A stretch of DNA of 64,000 nt from Mesostigma viride (taxonomy: Eukaryota; Streptophyta; Mesostigmatophyceae; Mesostigmatales; Mesostigmataceae), in contig RPFO01000015.1 of NCBI GenBank assembly GCA_009746045.1, positions 1,700,529 through 1,764,528 on the forward strand. Direction: 5' to 3'. The position numbers and the translations under genes are program-made. The notes beneath the pieces are model-generated. The model worked only from the letters and a program-made list of their open reading frames with translations, was not told the DNA's origin and did not search any database. Positions 1 through 10,420 of the stretch are shown here, one piece after another (within the stretch, counting starts at the first letter, position 1; each line of letters opens with the position of its first letter).

Positions 1-130
1 CGCTTTTGAACGTCGTTGCATGCATTACTATGCTTTGAGGCCGTCTGTTTGAATTGTATTTCCGTCAGCCACGGGCAAGGAGGCCCAGTTTGCTCGGCCA
101 TAACATTCGTTGCGTCACTTCCCGCATGCC
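1..130. repeat. Dispersed repeat, copy 1
   Basis: This segment is closely similar to 39862-39998, in the same orientation. Both share the stretches GAACGTCGTT, CCGTCTGTTTG and CATTCGTTGCGTCACTTCCC. Two reading frames are open through both copies, which simply follows from nucleotide similarity. The minisatellite begins directly after this copy, whereas the second copy runs into unrelated sequence. It is an unclassified interspersed repeat; no transposon ends are visible. Confidence 0.7.
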
Positions 131-1264
131 ACGCATCCACCACCACACCCACGCATACATGCCACCCATCCGACACACCCACGCACGCATGCCACCCATC
201 CAACACACCCACGCACGCATGCCACCCATCCAACACACCCACGCACGCATGCCAGCCACCCACCACACCCAGGCACGCATGCCAGCCACCCACCACACCC
301 ATGCACGCATGCCAGCCACCCACCACACCCACGCACGCATGCCAGCCACCCACCACACCCACGCACACATCCACCACACCCACGCACCCATGCCAGCCAT
401 CCACCACACCCACGCACGCAGGCCAGCCACCCACCACACCCACGCACGCATGCCACCCATCCAACACACCCACGCACGCATGCCAGCCCACCACCACACC
501 CACGCACGCATGCCAGCCCACCACCACACCCACGCACGCATGCCAGCCCACCACCACACCCACGCACGCATGCCATGCATCCACCACCACACCCACGCAC
601 GCAGGCCTGCCAGCCACCACACACACCCCACGCACGCATGCCAGCCCACCACCACACCCACGCACGCATGCCAGCCACCCACCACACCCATGCACGCATC
701 CACCACACCCACGCACGCATGGCAGCCATCCACCACACCCACACACGCAGGCATGCCACCCACCACACCCATGCATGCATGCCAGCCACCCGCGACACCC
801 ACGCACGCATGCTAGCCCACCACCACACCCACACATGCATGCCAGCCATTCACCACACCCACGCACGCATGCCAGCCATCCACCACACCCACGCACGCAT
901 GTTAGCCCACCACCACATTCACGCACGCATGCCAGCCACCCACCACACCCACGCACGCATGCCAGCCACCCCAGACACCCACGCACGCAGGCCAGCCCAC
1001 CACCACATCCACGCGCGCATGCTAGGCCACCACCACATTCACGCACGCATGCCAGCCACCCACTACACCCACGCACGCATGCCAGCCACCCATCACACCC
1101 ATGCACGCATGCCAGCCACCCACCACACCCACGCACGCATGCCAGCCACCCACCACACCCACGCACGCATGCCAGCCACCCACCACACCCACGCACACAT
1201 GCTAGCCCACCACCACACCCACGCACGCATGCCAGCCACCCACCACACCCACGCATCCCACCCA
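118..1264. repeat. 30-bp minisatellite array
   Basis: About 38 imperfect copies of a roughly 30-bp unit with the core CACCACACCCACGCACGCAT followed by GCCAGCCACC. Some units are shortened or vary as CCATCC or CCCACC. The unit length is mostly a multiple of three, so long His/Thr/Pro-rich or Trp/Gly/Val-rich reading frames stay open in several frames on both strands. I regard these as artefacts of the repeat, not genes. Confidence 0.95.
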
Positions 1265-1350
1265 GCACACCCACGCCAGTCCTTGCATGTTTGGCAAGGG
1301 TCTCTCTGCAGAGAGACGCTATTACTCATTTGTGATAAAGTTCTCGAATT

Positions 1351-1880
1351 CTTGTAAGGGTCTAGCTGCAGCTAGACCCCTCCCAACTTCCCAGGTTTCA
1401 TCCTTTTTGATTGCATGTAAGGGTCTAGCTGCAGGTAGACCCTCACAATTATTGGTTGTTTTTTCGCATTCCTGTAAGGGTCTAGCTGCAGCTAGACCCC
1501 TCCCAACTTCCAAGGTTTCATCCTTTTTGATTGCATGTAAGGGTCTAGCTGCAGGTAGACCCTCCCAATTATTGGTTGTTTTTTCGCATTCCTGTAAGGG
1601 TCTAGCTAAGGGTCTAGCTGCAGCTAGACCCCTCCCAACTTCCAAGGTTTCATCCTTTTTGATTGCATGTAAGGGTTTAGCTGCAGGTAGACCCTCCCAA
1701 TTATTGGTTGTTTTTTCGCATTCCTGTAAGGGTCTAGCTGCAGCTAGACCCCTCCCAACTTCAATGTTTCATATTTGTATGATTGGAGGGGTCTAGTTGC
1801 AGGAAGACCTCCCAGTTATTCGCTGTTTATTTTTTGCGTTCACGGAAGGGTCTAGCTGCAGCGAGACCCCTCCCCAATTT
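1351..1880. repeat. 120-bp tandem repeat with GGGTCTAGCTGCAGCTAGACCC-type palindromes
   Basis: A 120-bp unit repeats about four times. Each unit holds two half-units: one with a perfect palindrome built on TCTAGCTGCAGCTAGA, followed by CCCTCCCAACTTCC and a T-rich spacer; the other with the imperfect form TAGCTGCAGGTAGACCC followed by CAATTATTGG. One unit near 1605 carries a 12-bp partial duplication (AAGGGTCTAGCT), and the last copies near 1785-1875 are diverged. A 169-codon frame is open through the array because the period is a multiple of three; it is not considered a gene. Confidence 0.9.
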
Positions 1881-2184
1881 GAGGTTGTGAAACATGCTTT
1901 TGTGCGGGGGTACTTCGTTCGTCGAATACTTTCAAAATGCCTCCGTTGCTTTGCATCATTTTTTGTAAATGTTTTCGAGCGACGCAGCGTAGTACTTGCT
2001 TACTAGGACTACAGGTGCTTGACGACGGTATGCGTGACTGTTTTTTTGTCGTGTTATGTGCAGCCCGACACATTGACGGTAATGAAACTTTTGAAGGGTG
2101 AGGCGGGCTATTAAGTGGATAAGGCCATAATCCGCTTGCCATACTAAGTGCTTGCTATGTGTTGAGATGGCGGGTGCGGGTGCC
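1881..2184. other. No recognisable feature
   Basis: This is the stretch between the palindromic tandem repeat and the E1 LTR. I see no coding region or repeat here. It ends with GTGCC (2180-2184), the left copy of the E1 target-site duplication. Confidence 0.6.
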
Positions 2185-3014
2185 TGTTTGGATTAGGAGA
2201 GGAGACTAATGGGTTTTACACAATGCCTTGTGCTTGGCCTTGCTACCCACACACCTTGCAGGTGCTGAAAGAAAGAGAGGTTGAAGACAATTTACGTGGA
2301 AGAATAAATGGCTTTATTAGAATATAATAGTTGGAGAAGAGCTTGAATGGAGGTTGAATGGAGGTTCAATGGAGGTTAAATGGAGGTACCTGCCCTTAGG
2401 GGGCAGTTTCCTTTTATACCTTTTAGGCTAGGAAGGATGACATCAGCAATGACATCATCACAGAAGCTTGTAGAAACATCCTAGCATATTCCTAGCATAT
2501 TCCCAGCATATTCTCAGTATATTCCAGGAATATTCCTGGCATATTCTTAGAACATTCCTAGAACATTCTAGACATGATCCAATGAGCTGGCATAATAGCT
2601 AGATGCCAAGTGTCTACATAATAATGTGCCACATAACATAATTAATAAAGTGACACATCTCTTCTCCTTGGAGTGACAAGTGTCATGCAATGAGTCTACC
2701 CACTTGTCATCATGTAAGTGATAACATGTGTCATCATGAGCTTCCAACACTTGTCAGCTCATGGACCAAACACTTGTCCAATAGGCCATAGCACCACTTG
2801 TCAATCAAATACGTGATGCCACTAGGCTGACTCAGGGTACAAGTCATCCATGTCCAAGTATAGGACTATGGCACATGAATATTGATCAGCTCATTGAGTC
2901 CAATCCATCTAGCTCATCATAGCTATCAAATTCCCAGTCCATATGGAATAAATCCAACAAGAAATAAATCAGGCTGGGATATATTGTGGCCAGGTGGATA
3001 TAATATCCCTAACA
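2185..3014 (-). repeat. E1 3' LTR
   Basis: 830-bp LTR with TG...CA ends, matching 12169-13002. On the minus strand it carries a TATAAAAGG box (plus 2411-2420 region) and an AATAAA signal (plus 2313-2318), as expected for a U3-R-U5 LTR. The purine run preceding it on the sense strand (complement of CCCCCC TTAG at 3015-3024) fits a polypurine tract. Confidence 0.93.
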
Positions 3015-3082
3015 CCCCCCTTAGCCACATGGGCACAATGCAAAAGATGTCTGGATAGGTGGAATCTCAACACCCCCCTTAA

Positions 3083-3760
3083 TGTTACGAACCCAGATTT
3101 ACACCTAAACCTGAGCTACGTCGCGAAAGATCTACCATGCCGGAATTAGGAAGATTCAAGGTGGCCTAATGCAGATTGCGCTTCACGACTGGGGTCGTGA
3201 GATATCTGGCACCGCGGCTTGATGCCAAGCTATTTAATACACACTTATAATGGCTAGCAATACCAATTACAAATGGATAAGTGCCCCAGGTTCAATGTGT
3301 AGGCTTCATCGCACTTTACATTCATCAAACCAAGAGGACGAGACTCTCGTCCTCGGACCAATTTCACCTAGGTCTGCCACCAAGCTGGCAAGTGGCGCCG
3401 ACATGGCGCCGACCTTCTAGAGAATTTAGAAGCATGCAGTCCACACAAGATCCTCGGGTCGACATCGACCCTCGCCAGGCTACAGAATCCACGCATGAGT
3501 ACAATATCTCAAACAGCTATAAAGTACGCAGCGCGGCGCGACTGCACCGGCCCCTAGAAGATCGCATACATCAACCTAGGCCCAAAATAACTGGTCCGAA
3601 TCACACAAACTATCATAATTCCATACAAAAGTCCTGACCAAGGGACAATTCCCAAATTAAGTCCCGAAATGAGTCCCAAAGTCCTACGGACTATGACAAC
3701 AAGCCAAAATACATAATTTATTCCATTGTTGCGCCCGTTCCAAGGGTCGGGTTCGCAACA
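3083..3760 (-). repeat. E2 3' LTR
   Basis: 678-bp LTR starting TGTTACGAACCC and ending GGGTTCGCAACA in plus orientation. It is nearly identical to 8662-9338 except for the first roughly 25 bp, where this copy reads TTACGAACCCAGATTTACACC and the other TAACGTGCCAGCCCAGACACC. A short open frame of 118 codons is duplicated in both LTRs and is not a gene. Confidence 0.92.
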
Positions 3761-5375
3761 CTCCTCCCCCTCCCCGGGGGACGGTAGTCCCTACCGTCAT
3801 GCAGGTAAGGACCAACAACGAAAGGGAGAAAGCACACAACAAACATACTACTAACCACGTAGGGTTACTCTACCTGCCACGCAGGGCAAAATCAGATTGA
3901 CCATAGGGGTACTATGTCCCAGCCCTTGTTCTCCAACGGGCCAGTAAAACCAATTCCCCCAAAACTCGCCACACAAGGACAAGTCTTGACGTAGTCAACG
4001 TATCTCCCTACTATAGGCCGAAGGGAGGAAACTAGATCCTATCACGTGAGGGCTTTAGGGTTTTGACCACAGAAACTTCTCCGCGTGGGTTAACAGTCGC
4101 CTGAATGAACAGCTCGTTTGACTTTTTCGCCATGGCGGGGCTTCCATGACTAGAGACTGCTCCAGACGGCGGGGATATTCCCAGTACTGACGGTACAGGG
4201 CATCCATTGGCATTATATGTGTGGGGCGCTCCACCTTGCCTGCTGGCTGTCTTCCCACCACGAAGTCATTCCTATAGTTTCCACCTTCCGACTCCCACGT
4301 TTGTCCTATCTACCGGGACCTTACACCAACTCAACCAAGAACCAGGTCCAGGTTGGCCTAAGGCCGGCTACCTACCCCAGGTCAAGCCTAACATAATACC
4401 GTGCCCTCATCACATGAGGCACCACTGGAAACTGGAACAAATCACAGGGCAATGTGACTGGAAACTCTGGATCTCTGGACTGGAACAGCAGGAACAGGAA
4501 CCCCCATAATCCTTCCTGGAATCTCCCCCACTTCCCACAAATCCATCAATTTCCCTCTCACCGCTGCCCTCCCTGGCGACCGCGCTAGTGCAGGGCCGCG
4601 GCAGCATATAAAATTCCGCCAGCGACCCGAATCAGAGGCGCACACCAATCAACGCCATGCAAGACAACCCAATTGATGGGGTCGACCGATACCAATACTA
4701 CCGGATGCATGGTTGCAGGCGACGATGCTTATCACAACTGGGATAATAATACGCGCGTGGCAGACATGTTGCGCGCGACCATGCACAGTGGCGGGCACGC
4801 AACAGTTGGGGTGCGCAACAGTGATCCGCGGGGCGCGCACGCGCCAGCATGTGAAAGCGTTGTAAACGCCACCGCCGAGCAAAGGCCAAAATATGGATCA
4901 CGGCAGTCGTCATCAGCGACTACGGGAGGTGCTCGCGTGCAGAACTGTCCAATGCGGTGGATGCACTGAGGGAGGACCAGTGACCAAGCTGAATCACGTC
5001 TTGCCTGCACGCGTGTGCGGAGATGCGCGCGCAAGCGCTGAACTCGTCATCCCGTCTGCAAGACACCTGATGTCGAGTCAACCACAGCGGAAGGCGCCCA
5101 GGGGCTGAATTACACAGACAACGCTGCCAACTGCATGGGAGGCGCGTCCGAAGATGTCGTCCGGGAAACGTATTAGCGAGAGGCACCAATGGCCCGCAGC
5201 TAGCTTGGTAGAATGACACATGCACCAATACTAACTGCGACCATCACGTCTCCCGGGGGAAGTGACCGTGTATACGTCGGCCTGGAGCCTCCGCCTCCTC
5301 CTGCTGGTCACGTGTGTGGTATAGGTACTCCGCCACGACCACAGGAGGGCCGAGAGGTTCCAGCGCACTGAGGGA
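3761..5375. other. E2 internal non-coding region downstream of gag
   Basis: Roughly 1.6 kb between the E2 gag stop and its 3' LTR. Only short overlapping frames in GC-rich sequence are present, and none shows RT, RNase H, protease or integrase motifs. In an autonomous gypsy-like element this is where pol would lie, so it appears lost or replaced. Confidence 0.65.
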
Positions 5376-6962
5376 TCAAACCTGAGTGTGGGATCCCTCC
5401 CCTTCCCCAGGGGACCGCGCGTCCGCGCGCTGGTCGTCGTCATCCGGGGGGCCTTGCTGGAACTTGTGGGCCCACGCAGGAACACGTGTGCGCGTCTTGA
5501 GTCGCGGGCAGTCCTTCTTGAGGTGTCCGATCTCGTTGCACCTGAAGCAGCGGGCCTTGGACACGTCGATGGTGTGTAGCTGCGTGGTTGGCACCTCATC
5601 GTCCTCGGATTCCTCCTCCCGGACGGATTCAACTTCCCGCGGGCTGGCTGAGCGCCGGCGCGTGATGATGTCGGCCACTTGGAGAAGGTACTGCTGGACG
5701 GCATGGATGTCCAGGCGTTCCCAGGGGACCTCCGCGTAGTGTTTCGTAACCTCGTCCAGGAGGTCAGGGTGAATAGCCTCCAGAAACCGAATCTTGTACT
5801 CGGTCCACGTCAGGTCGCCGGTCAGCCGCGCCGCAAAGGAGTCAAAGGTGGTGAGGAACTCCGCCAAGTCAGTGTTGCCCTGACGTAGGCGGCCGAACTC
5901 AAACCGCTCTGTCAGTCGATAGCCGGGAGGGATGAGCTTGCGCCGGATGCGCTCCAGCAGTTCCTCAACCGTCTGCGGGTATGACTGAGCCGCCACACTC
6001 TCGACGTTAAGCATCCCGACTACTGATGGGTCCATACACTTCACCACCACGTACGGGATCAGCACCTTGGTAGCCAGCTGCCACTCGTTGTGTTCACACC
6101 ATACTGTGTACAGCTGCTGCCACATACGAGCCCACTCGTCGATCTCGCGGGGACTCATGCCCGCGTGGAGCTTGGGCACCGCCTTGAAATCTGGCAGGGG
6201 CGGGGCCTTGACCGGCTCTCCCAGGGGCCCGCCCGTCTCGCAGTACGCGGGACTAGAAAAGGTGGGGAGCTGTTGGCGCCTCGCCCACGCTTCATAATGG
6301 GACCCATGGGAGGGGGCATACTGGGCATACTCGCGCCGGGATACGAGAGCGTCCGCCGCGCGCCAAGCTGCATAGTCGCCAGTCCCACGTCGGGGTGCGT
6401 AGGCGTCAGATTGCCGCCGAAAGGCGAAGCGGTCCGACTCGCGCCGCACGCGGACCGACGTGGGATGCTCGTAGCCAGGGTCGTCCAAGCGCAGCCGACT
6501 GAAGTTGACATTCGTGGGCGCGCTCCTGGCGGGGTGTATGGTGGTACGGTGGGGAATGGGCCAGGAGGAGCTTGTCCATCGTCCCATGGGTCGCCGTGGA
6601 CGTAGGCCGACGATCCTGGCACTCTATGCGGGGGCCTGGACTCTCGCTCGTAAGACCCAAAGGATACCCGACGAGGGACCCGCCCGGGCTCCGGTCCCGA
6701 CCCCCCCTGTCCACGCCCGGCCCATGCATGGATCAGACGCGCGCTCCCGCGCGCGTACGTCGCCGGGTAGTACCGATCCACAAGAGCACCAGGCGGGGGT
6801 ACGAACGGAGAGCTGGCCGTTGAGCTACCTGCGTCCTCTACATCCTCCTCCTCCTGCACCTCTTCCACGGAGGGGGTCGCTGCGTAGGAGGTACCCTGTC
6901 CCAATTGCCCATATGCTGGGGCGATAGCGGTCGCTGCTGCTGCTGCGTCTGCTGTCGCTGTC

Positions 6963-7012
<50 letters not shown>

Positions 7013-7356
7013 TGCGTCTGTCGCGACGGCGGAGACTGCTGAGACTGATGCTGTCGCTGCGGCGACTGCTGAGACTGAGGCTGTCGCTGCGGCGACTGCT
7101 GAGACTGAGGCTGTCGCTGCGGCGACTGCTGTTGCTGATCAAACCCTAGGGCAGCTCGCTCTAGCTGCGACTCCAGGGTCGTCTGCCGTTCTGCGGTAAC
7201 CCTAGCGGCTGCCTCGGATCTCCGGGACCCACTGGAACTCCGACTAGATGTGCTAGCTATTTCTTGTTCTTCCCTGCTATTGTCCTCCGGGGACTGTGTC
7301 TCTCTACGGCCCTTCGGGGGCTGTGCATTACCACCACCTCGCTTCCTAGAGGGCAT
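5376..7356 (-). pseudogene. gag: E2 gag (gypsy-type, CCHC zinc knuckle), frameshifted
   Basis: Structural capsid/nucleocapsid protein of E2. The likely start is the ATG at 7354-7356 (MPSRKRGGG). The N-terminal part is basic and Ser/Gln-rich, with a (CAG)n tract at about 6930-7020 and a QSQQSPQRQ repeat. The middle part is Pro/Gly-rich. The C-terminal 300 residues are a helical capsid-like domain (ARMWQQLYTVWCEH, LLERIRRKLIPPGYRLTE) ending in the zinc knuckle CFRCNEIGHLKKDC. The coding frame changes twice, once within or just after the CAG tract (near 6900) and once near 6500, so this copy is probably inactive unless the changes are assembly errors. Family: retrotransposon gag domain of gypsy-type elements, judged by eye. 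Confidence 0.75.
6925..7130. repeat. CTG/CAG triplet tract and 30-bp repeats in E2 gag
   Basis: Plus strand carries interrupted (CTG)n at about 6928-7020, followed by three copies of a 30-bp unit around GACTGCTGAGACTGAGGCTGT (about 7030-7130). On the sense strand these encode polyglutamine and QSQQSPQRQP repeats. Slippage in the CAG tract plausibly explains the frame change in gag. Confidence 0.85.
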
Positions 7357-8661
7357 TTTGGGCCCTAGTACCGTACCAGCACGAGTACCTCCCCAACACA
7401 GGCAAGCAAGATAGAGAAGAGGAAGCCACAACTAATTCTTCTAATAGTAATTATGTATTATCTGCTAACTATTGTAGCTGAGCTAGTAGGCAGTATCACT
7501 GTATACTCGTATCTAGTAGTGAGAGTGGTGCTTATGCCCTACAGGGTGGGCCCAGGTGAAGCTGCTCCAGTGCACGCAACACATCCTGTGGATCTGGGTG
7601 ACACTCCTATGCTGGTGCAGCCCTTCTGGGACGGGCATGTTATCCTTAATAAACTGATCTGCCTCTGCTAATGTATTAAATCCCTGCTACCTAGCTAACG
7701 ACGCTGGGTGTCAGACTTTATCCTTAATATGATTACTACACGCAGCCCAACTATAGAAAATTCCTGGTTGGCCTGTGGCCCCGTCGTGTGCTACTGCATA
7801 GTATAGGTATTGGGATCTACCTCCTTGATTAATACGTCTATATCCTCCTTCATTATTACGTCTGCTGCGAGAGGTTCCCATGAACTACCGATTAGGTATA
7901 AAGCAATATCACACGGTATTACAGCATGCAATGCAGGAAGGGGAAAGAAAGGGAGGAAAGCCCACCCAGGTTACCTCTACGTGCAGGTGACGTGCTCACA
8001 GCGAGAGAGAAACACAAGGCAGAAACAGGACGTTCACAGACAGTACGAAAAACGTTGAGGTACAGCTACCGGCAACACAGTAAGGCAACGGCCAGCCGGT
8101 AACTACCCTCGAGCTGTAAGCAGCGTTGCCCTCCGGGGGTCCGCCCACAGCTCACGAAGGTCTGCCTCCGGGGCGACCCATTCACCAACAAGCACAAACA
8201 TGAATACAGAGCACGACAGAAAACAGAAACCCCGTTTCTACGCGCGTGGGTAAGACAGGAAGGGCAAGAAGGACTTACATATATATGTATATTGCTTTAC
8301 CGATGCCTAACTGCCGTCAGTATCGTTGAAAACCCTGAGTTCTGGCCGCCACCTGGTGTCGTTGAAAGCCGGAGCTCTGGCCGCCACCGGGTGTCGTTGA
8401 AAACTGGGGCTTTAGCCGCTACCGTCGGCAGCCCAACACCACGGGATCGCTGCTGACCCCGCCGAGTATTCCTTACTGGCCGCTCGCCGTCTAGGTCGTC
8501 GTTGAATCCCTTGCGGGATTGCCGCCGACCTGTCCAGCGGTCGTTGAATAACGGAACCTCTATCTACACCAAGCTCCGCCTTGGTCTTCCTGACTGGCTA
8601 CACTAGCTCTCTCTGCGAGAGTTAGCTAACCTAGCCAGCAACACAAACCTCCGATAACCAG
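7357..8661 (-). other. E2 5' leader with TCGTTGAA repeats
   Basis: Sense-strand leader of about 1.3 kb between the 5' LTR and the gag start. At 8320-8550 the plus strand has at least five copies of TCGTTGAA spaced irregularly, three within a roughly 36-bp motif ending GGCCGCCACC or GCCGCTACC. No coding region is seen. Confidence 0.6.
8642..8660 (-). promoter_or_regulatory. E2 primer-binding site, initiator-tRNA-Met-like
   Basis: On the sense strand, one base after the 5' LTR, the sequence reads TGGTTATCGGAGGTTTGTG. It resembles the 3' end complement of initiator tRNA-Met (TGGTATC...) with one extra T, and matches the site used by E1 at TATCGGAGGTTTGT. Confidence 0.7.
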
Positions 8662-9338
8662 TGTAACGTGCCAGCCCAGACACCTAGCCTGAGCTACGTC
8701 GCGAAAGATCTACCATGCCGGAATTAGGAAGATTCAAGGTGGCCTAATGCAGATTGCGCTTCACGACTGGGGTCGTGAGATATCTGGCACCGCGGCTTGA
8801 TGCCAAGCTATTTAATACACACTTATAATGGCTAGCAATACCAATTACAAATGGATAAGTGCCCCAGGTTCAATGTGTAGGCTTCATCGCACTTTACATT
8901 CATCAAACCAAGAGGACGAGACTCTCGTCCTCGGACCAATTTCACCTAGGTCTGCCACCAAGCTGGCAAGTGGCGCCGACATGGCGCCGACCTTCTAGAG
9001 AATTTAGAAGCATGCAGTCCACACAAGATCCTCGGGTCGACATCGACCCTCGCCAGGCTACAGAATCCACGCATGAGTACAATATCTCAAACAGCTATAA
9101 AGTACGCAGCGCGGCGCGACTGCACCGGCCCCTAGAAGATCGCATACATCAACCTAGGCCCAAAATAACTGGTCCGAATCACACAAACTATCATAATTCC
9201 ATACAAAAGTCCTGACCAAGGGACAATTCCCAAATTAAGTCCCGAAATGAGTCCCAAAGTCCTACGGACTATGACAACAAGCCAAAATACATAATTTATT
9301 CCATTGTTGCGCCCGTTCCAAGGGTCGGGTTCGCAACA
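8662..9338 (-). repeat. E2 5' LTR
   Basis: 677-bp LTR (TGTAACG...CGCAACA in plus orientation), near-identical to 3083-3760 apart from the first roughly 25 bp. Right-hand TSD CTTAA at 9339-9343. Confidence 0.92.
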
Positions 9339-9343
9339 CTTAA

Positions 9344-10420
9344 CCACATGCTCGTAGCATGAAGTCCAGTTGCTAGCATGGTGCAACTGAAAATGAAGAT
9401 GCCGTCCTCGTGAAATGCTTGAAGCTCCAACATGCGGTCATGAGCCGCACTACCGCCACTGATCCCCCCCGGCAACGCGAATGAGTGTCCTACCATAGCA
9501 GCAACGCACTAGCTGCCCATCCTGGATGGCTGATACCCAACCCTTAGTTGGAAAAAGTGCTCTAGATGCTACATTCCCCCCTCACTCAAAGCGGCTGCCC
9601 ATGGACACAATAGGGGCACACAGTCCCACACATATAATACGGCAACACATGCCAACAAAGAAAGTCCCTATGAGCTAACCCAAACGGTAAAGAGGTAGGG
9701 CAACGGCAACAACACGTGCTGTACACGCACGGAGCAACATAACATACGCCATCTCACAAAATAAATGACACCAACATCACGTTTTACGCCAAATAAACGG
9801 GGTGACAAACAACATCTAGGCAACAAATGCCACACAAACAAGGTGCAATACAACCTTCAACACAAAACACAGTGGCCATAACAGATAAACGCGCTTCATA
9901 GCAAAGAAAACAGGACGTGCAAAACATTACCGCCACAAAGGCGAACACATAAGTAACGATTACTTCGTCACGATTCACAAATCAGTGCCCGAGAGTAAAC
10001 ATAACGTCCGACATTACAGGCTATGCCGAAATGCACAGCCGAATTCGACACAAAGGACGTAAACACTTGCATACAAGCAATGCTCTCAGCACAAAACCAA
10101 ATAACACACGCGTCACAGGCACTTAACTCACGAAAACAAGTCGTAGACGACGATACAACGGCGCTCAACTACGCCGCAGACTAGTGCCACAAATAGCGTG
10201 CAAAAACTCTGGAGATACACTCCAGGTACGTAGAAAACGTCTCGTGGGAACAATACCAATATGCGTGGGCCATCGCCACTGAACGCATGGCAAAATAAAC
10301 ACATAATTGCTGGAAGAACACAAAGAAAGAACCAGAAAACGCAGGCTTACGGCGCCTCACAATTTCCAGCAAACACGACACAAAAGTCGACATACAAGTT
10401 CATTTCCTACAGACAAAACA
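9344..10420. other. E1 internal non-coding segment
   Basis: About 1.1 kb of AC-rich sequence between the E2 insertion point and the end of the E1 gag-protease frame. Only short frames occur and none has recognisable motifs. Integrase, RT and RNase H would be expected here in an intact copia element; I see no remnants. Confidence 0.6.

Larger units (their letters stand above)
3083..9338 (-). mobile_element. E2: gag-only gypsy-like LTR element nested in E1
   Basis: Direct repeats at 3083-3760 and 8662-9338 are flanked by a perfect 5-bp TSD CTTAA (3078-3082 and 9339-9343). The TSD lies within the internal region of E1, so E2 inserted after E1. Sense is minus: primer site next to the right LTR, long leader, a gag with one zinc knuckle (5376-7356), about 1.6 kb without coding capacity, then a purine-rich tract (complement of CTCCTCCCCCTCCCC at 3761-3775) at the left LTR. 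There is no trace of protease, RT, RNase H or integrase, so mobility would depend on a related autonomous element. Confidence 0.92.

Noticed and set aside
16-1335. Long His/Thr/Pro-rich ORFs on both strands
   Set aside because: They follow from a 30-bp tandem repeat whose period is a multiple of three; several frames are open simultaneously and the composition is purely that of the repeat.
1351-1760. CRISPR-like array
   Set aside because: The spacers between palindromes are themselves repeated, and the context is eukaryotic.
1287-1796. 169-codon ORF with repeated CKGLAAARPL motifs
   Set aside because: It coincides exactly with the 120-bp palindromic tandem array; the opposite strand is also open.
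3281-3637. 118-codon ORF repeated at 8859-9215
   Set aside because: It lies inside the E2 LTRs, so the duplication reflects LTR identity.
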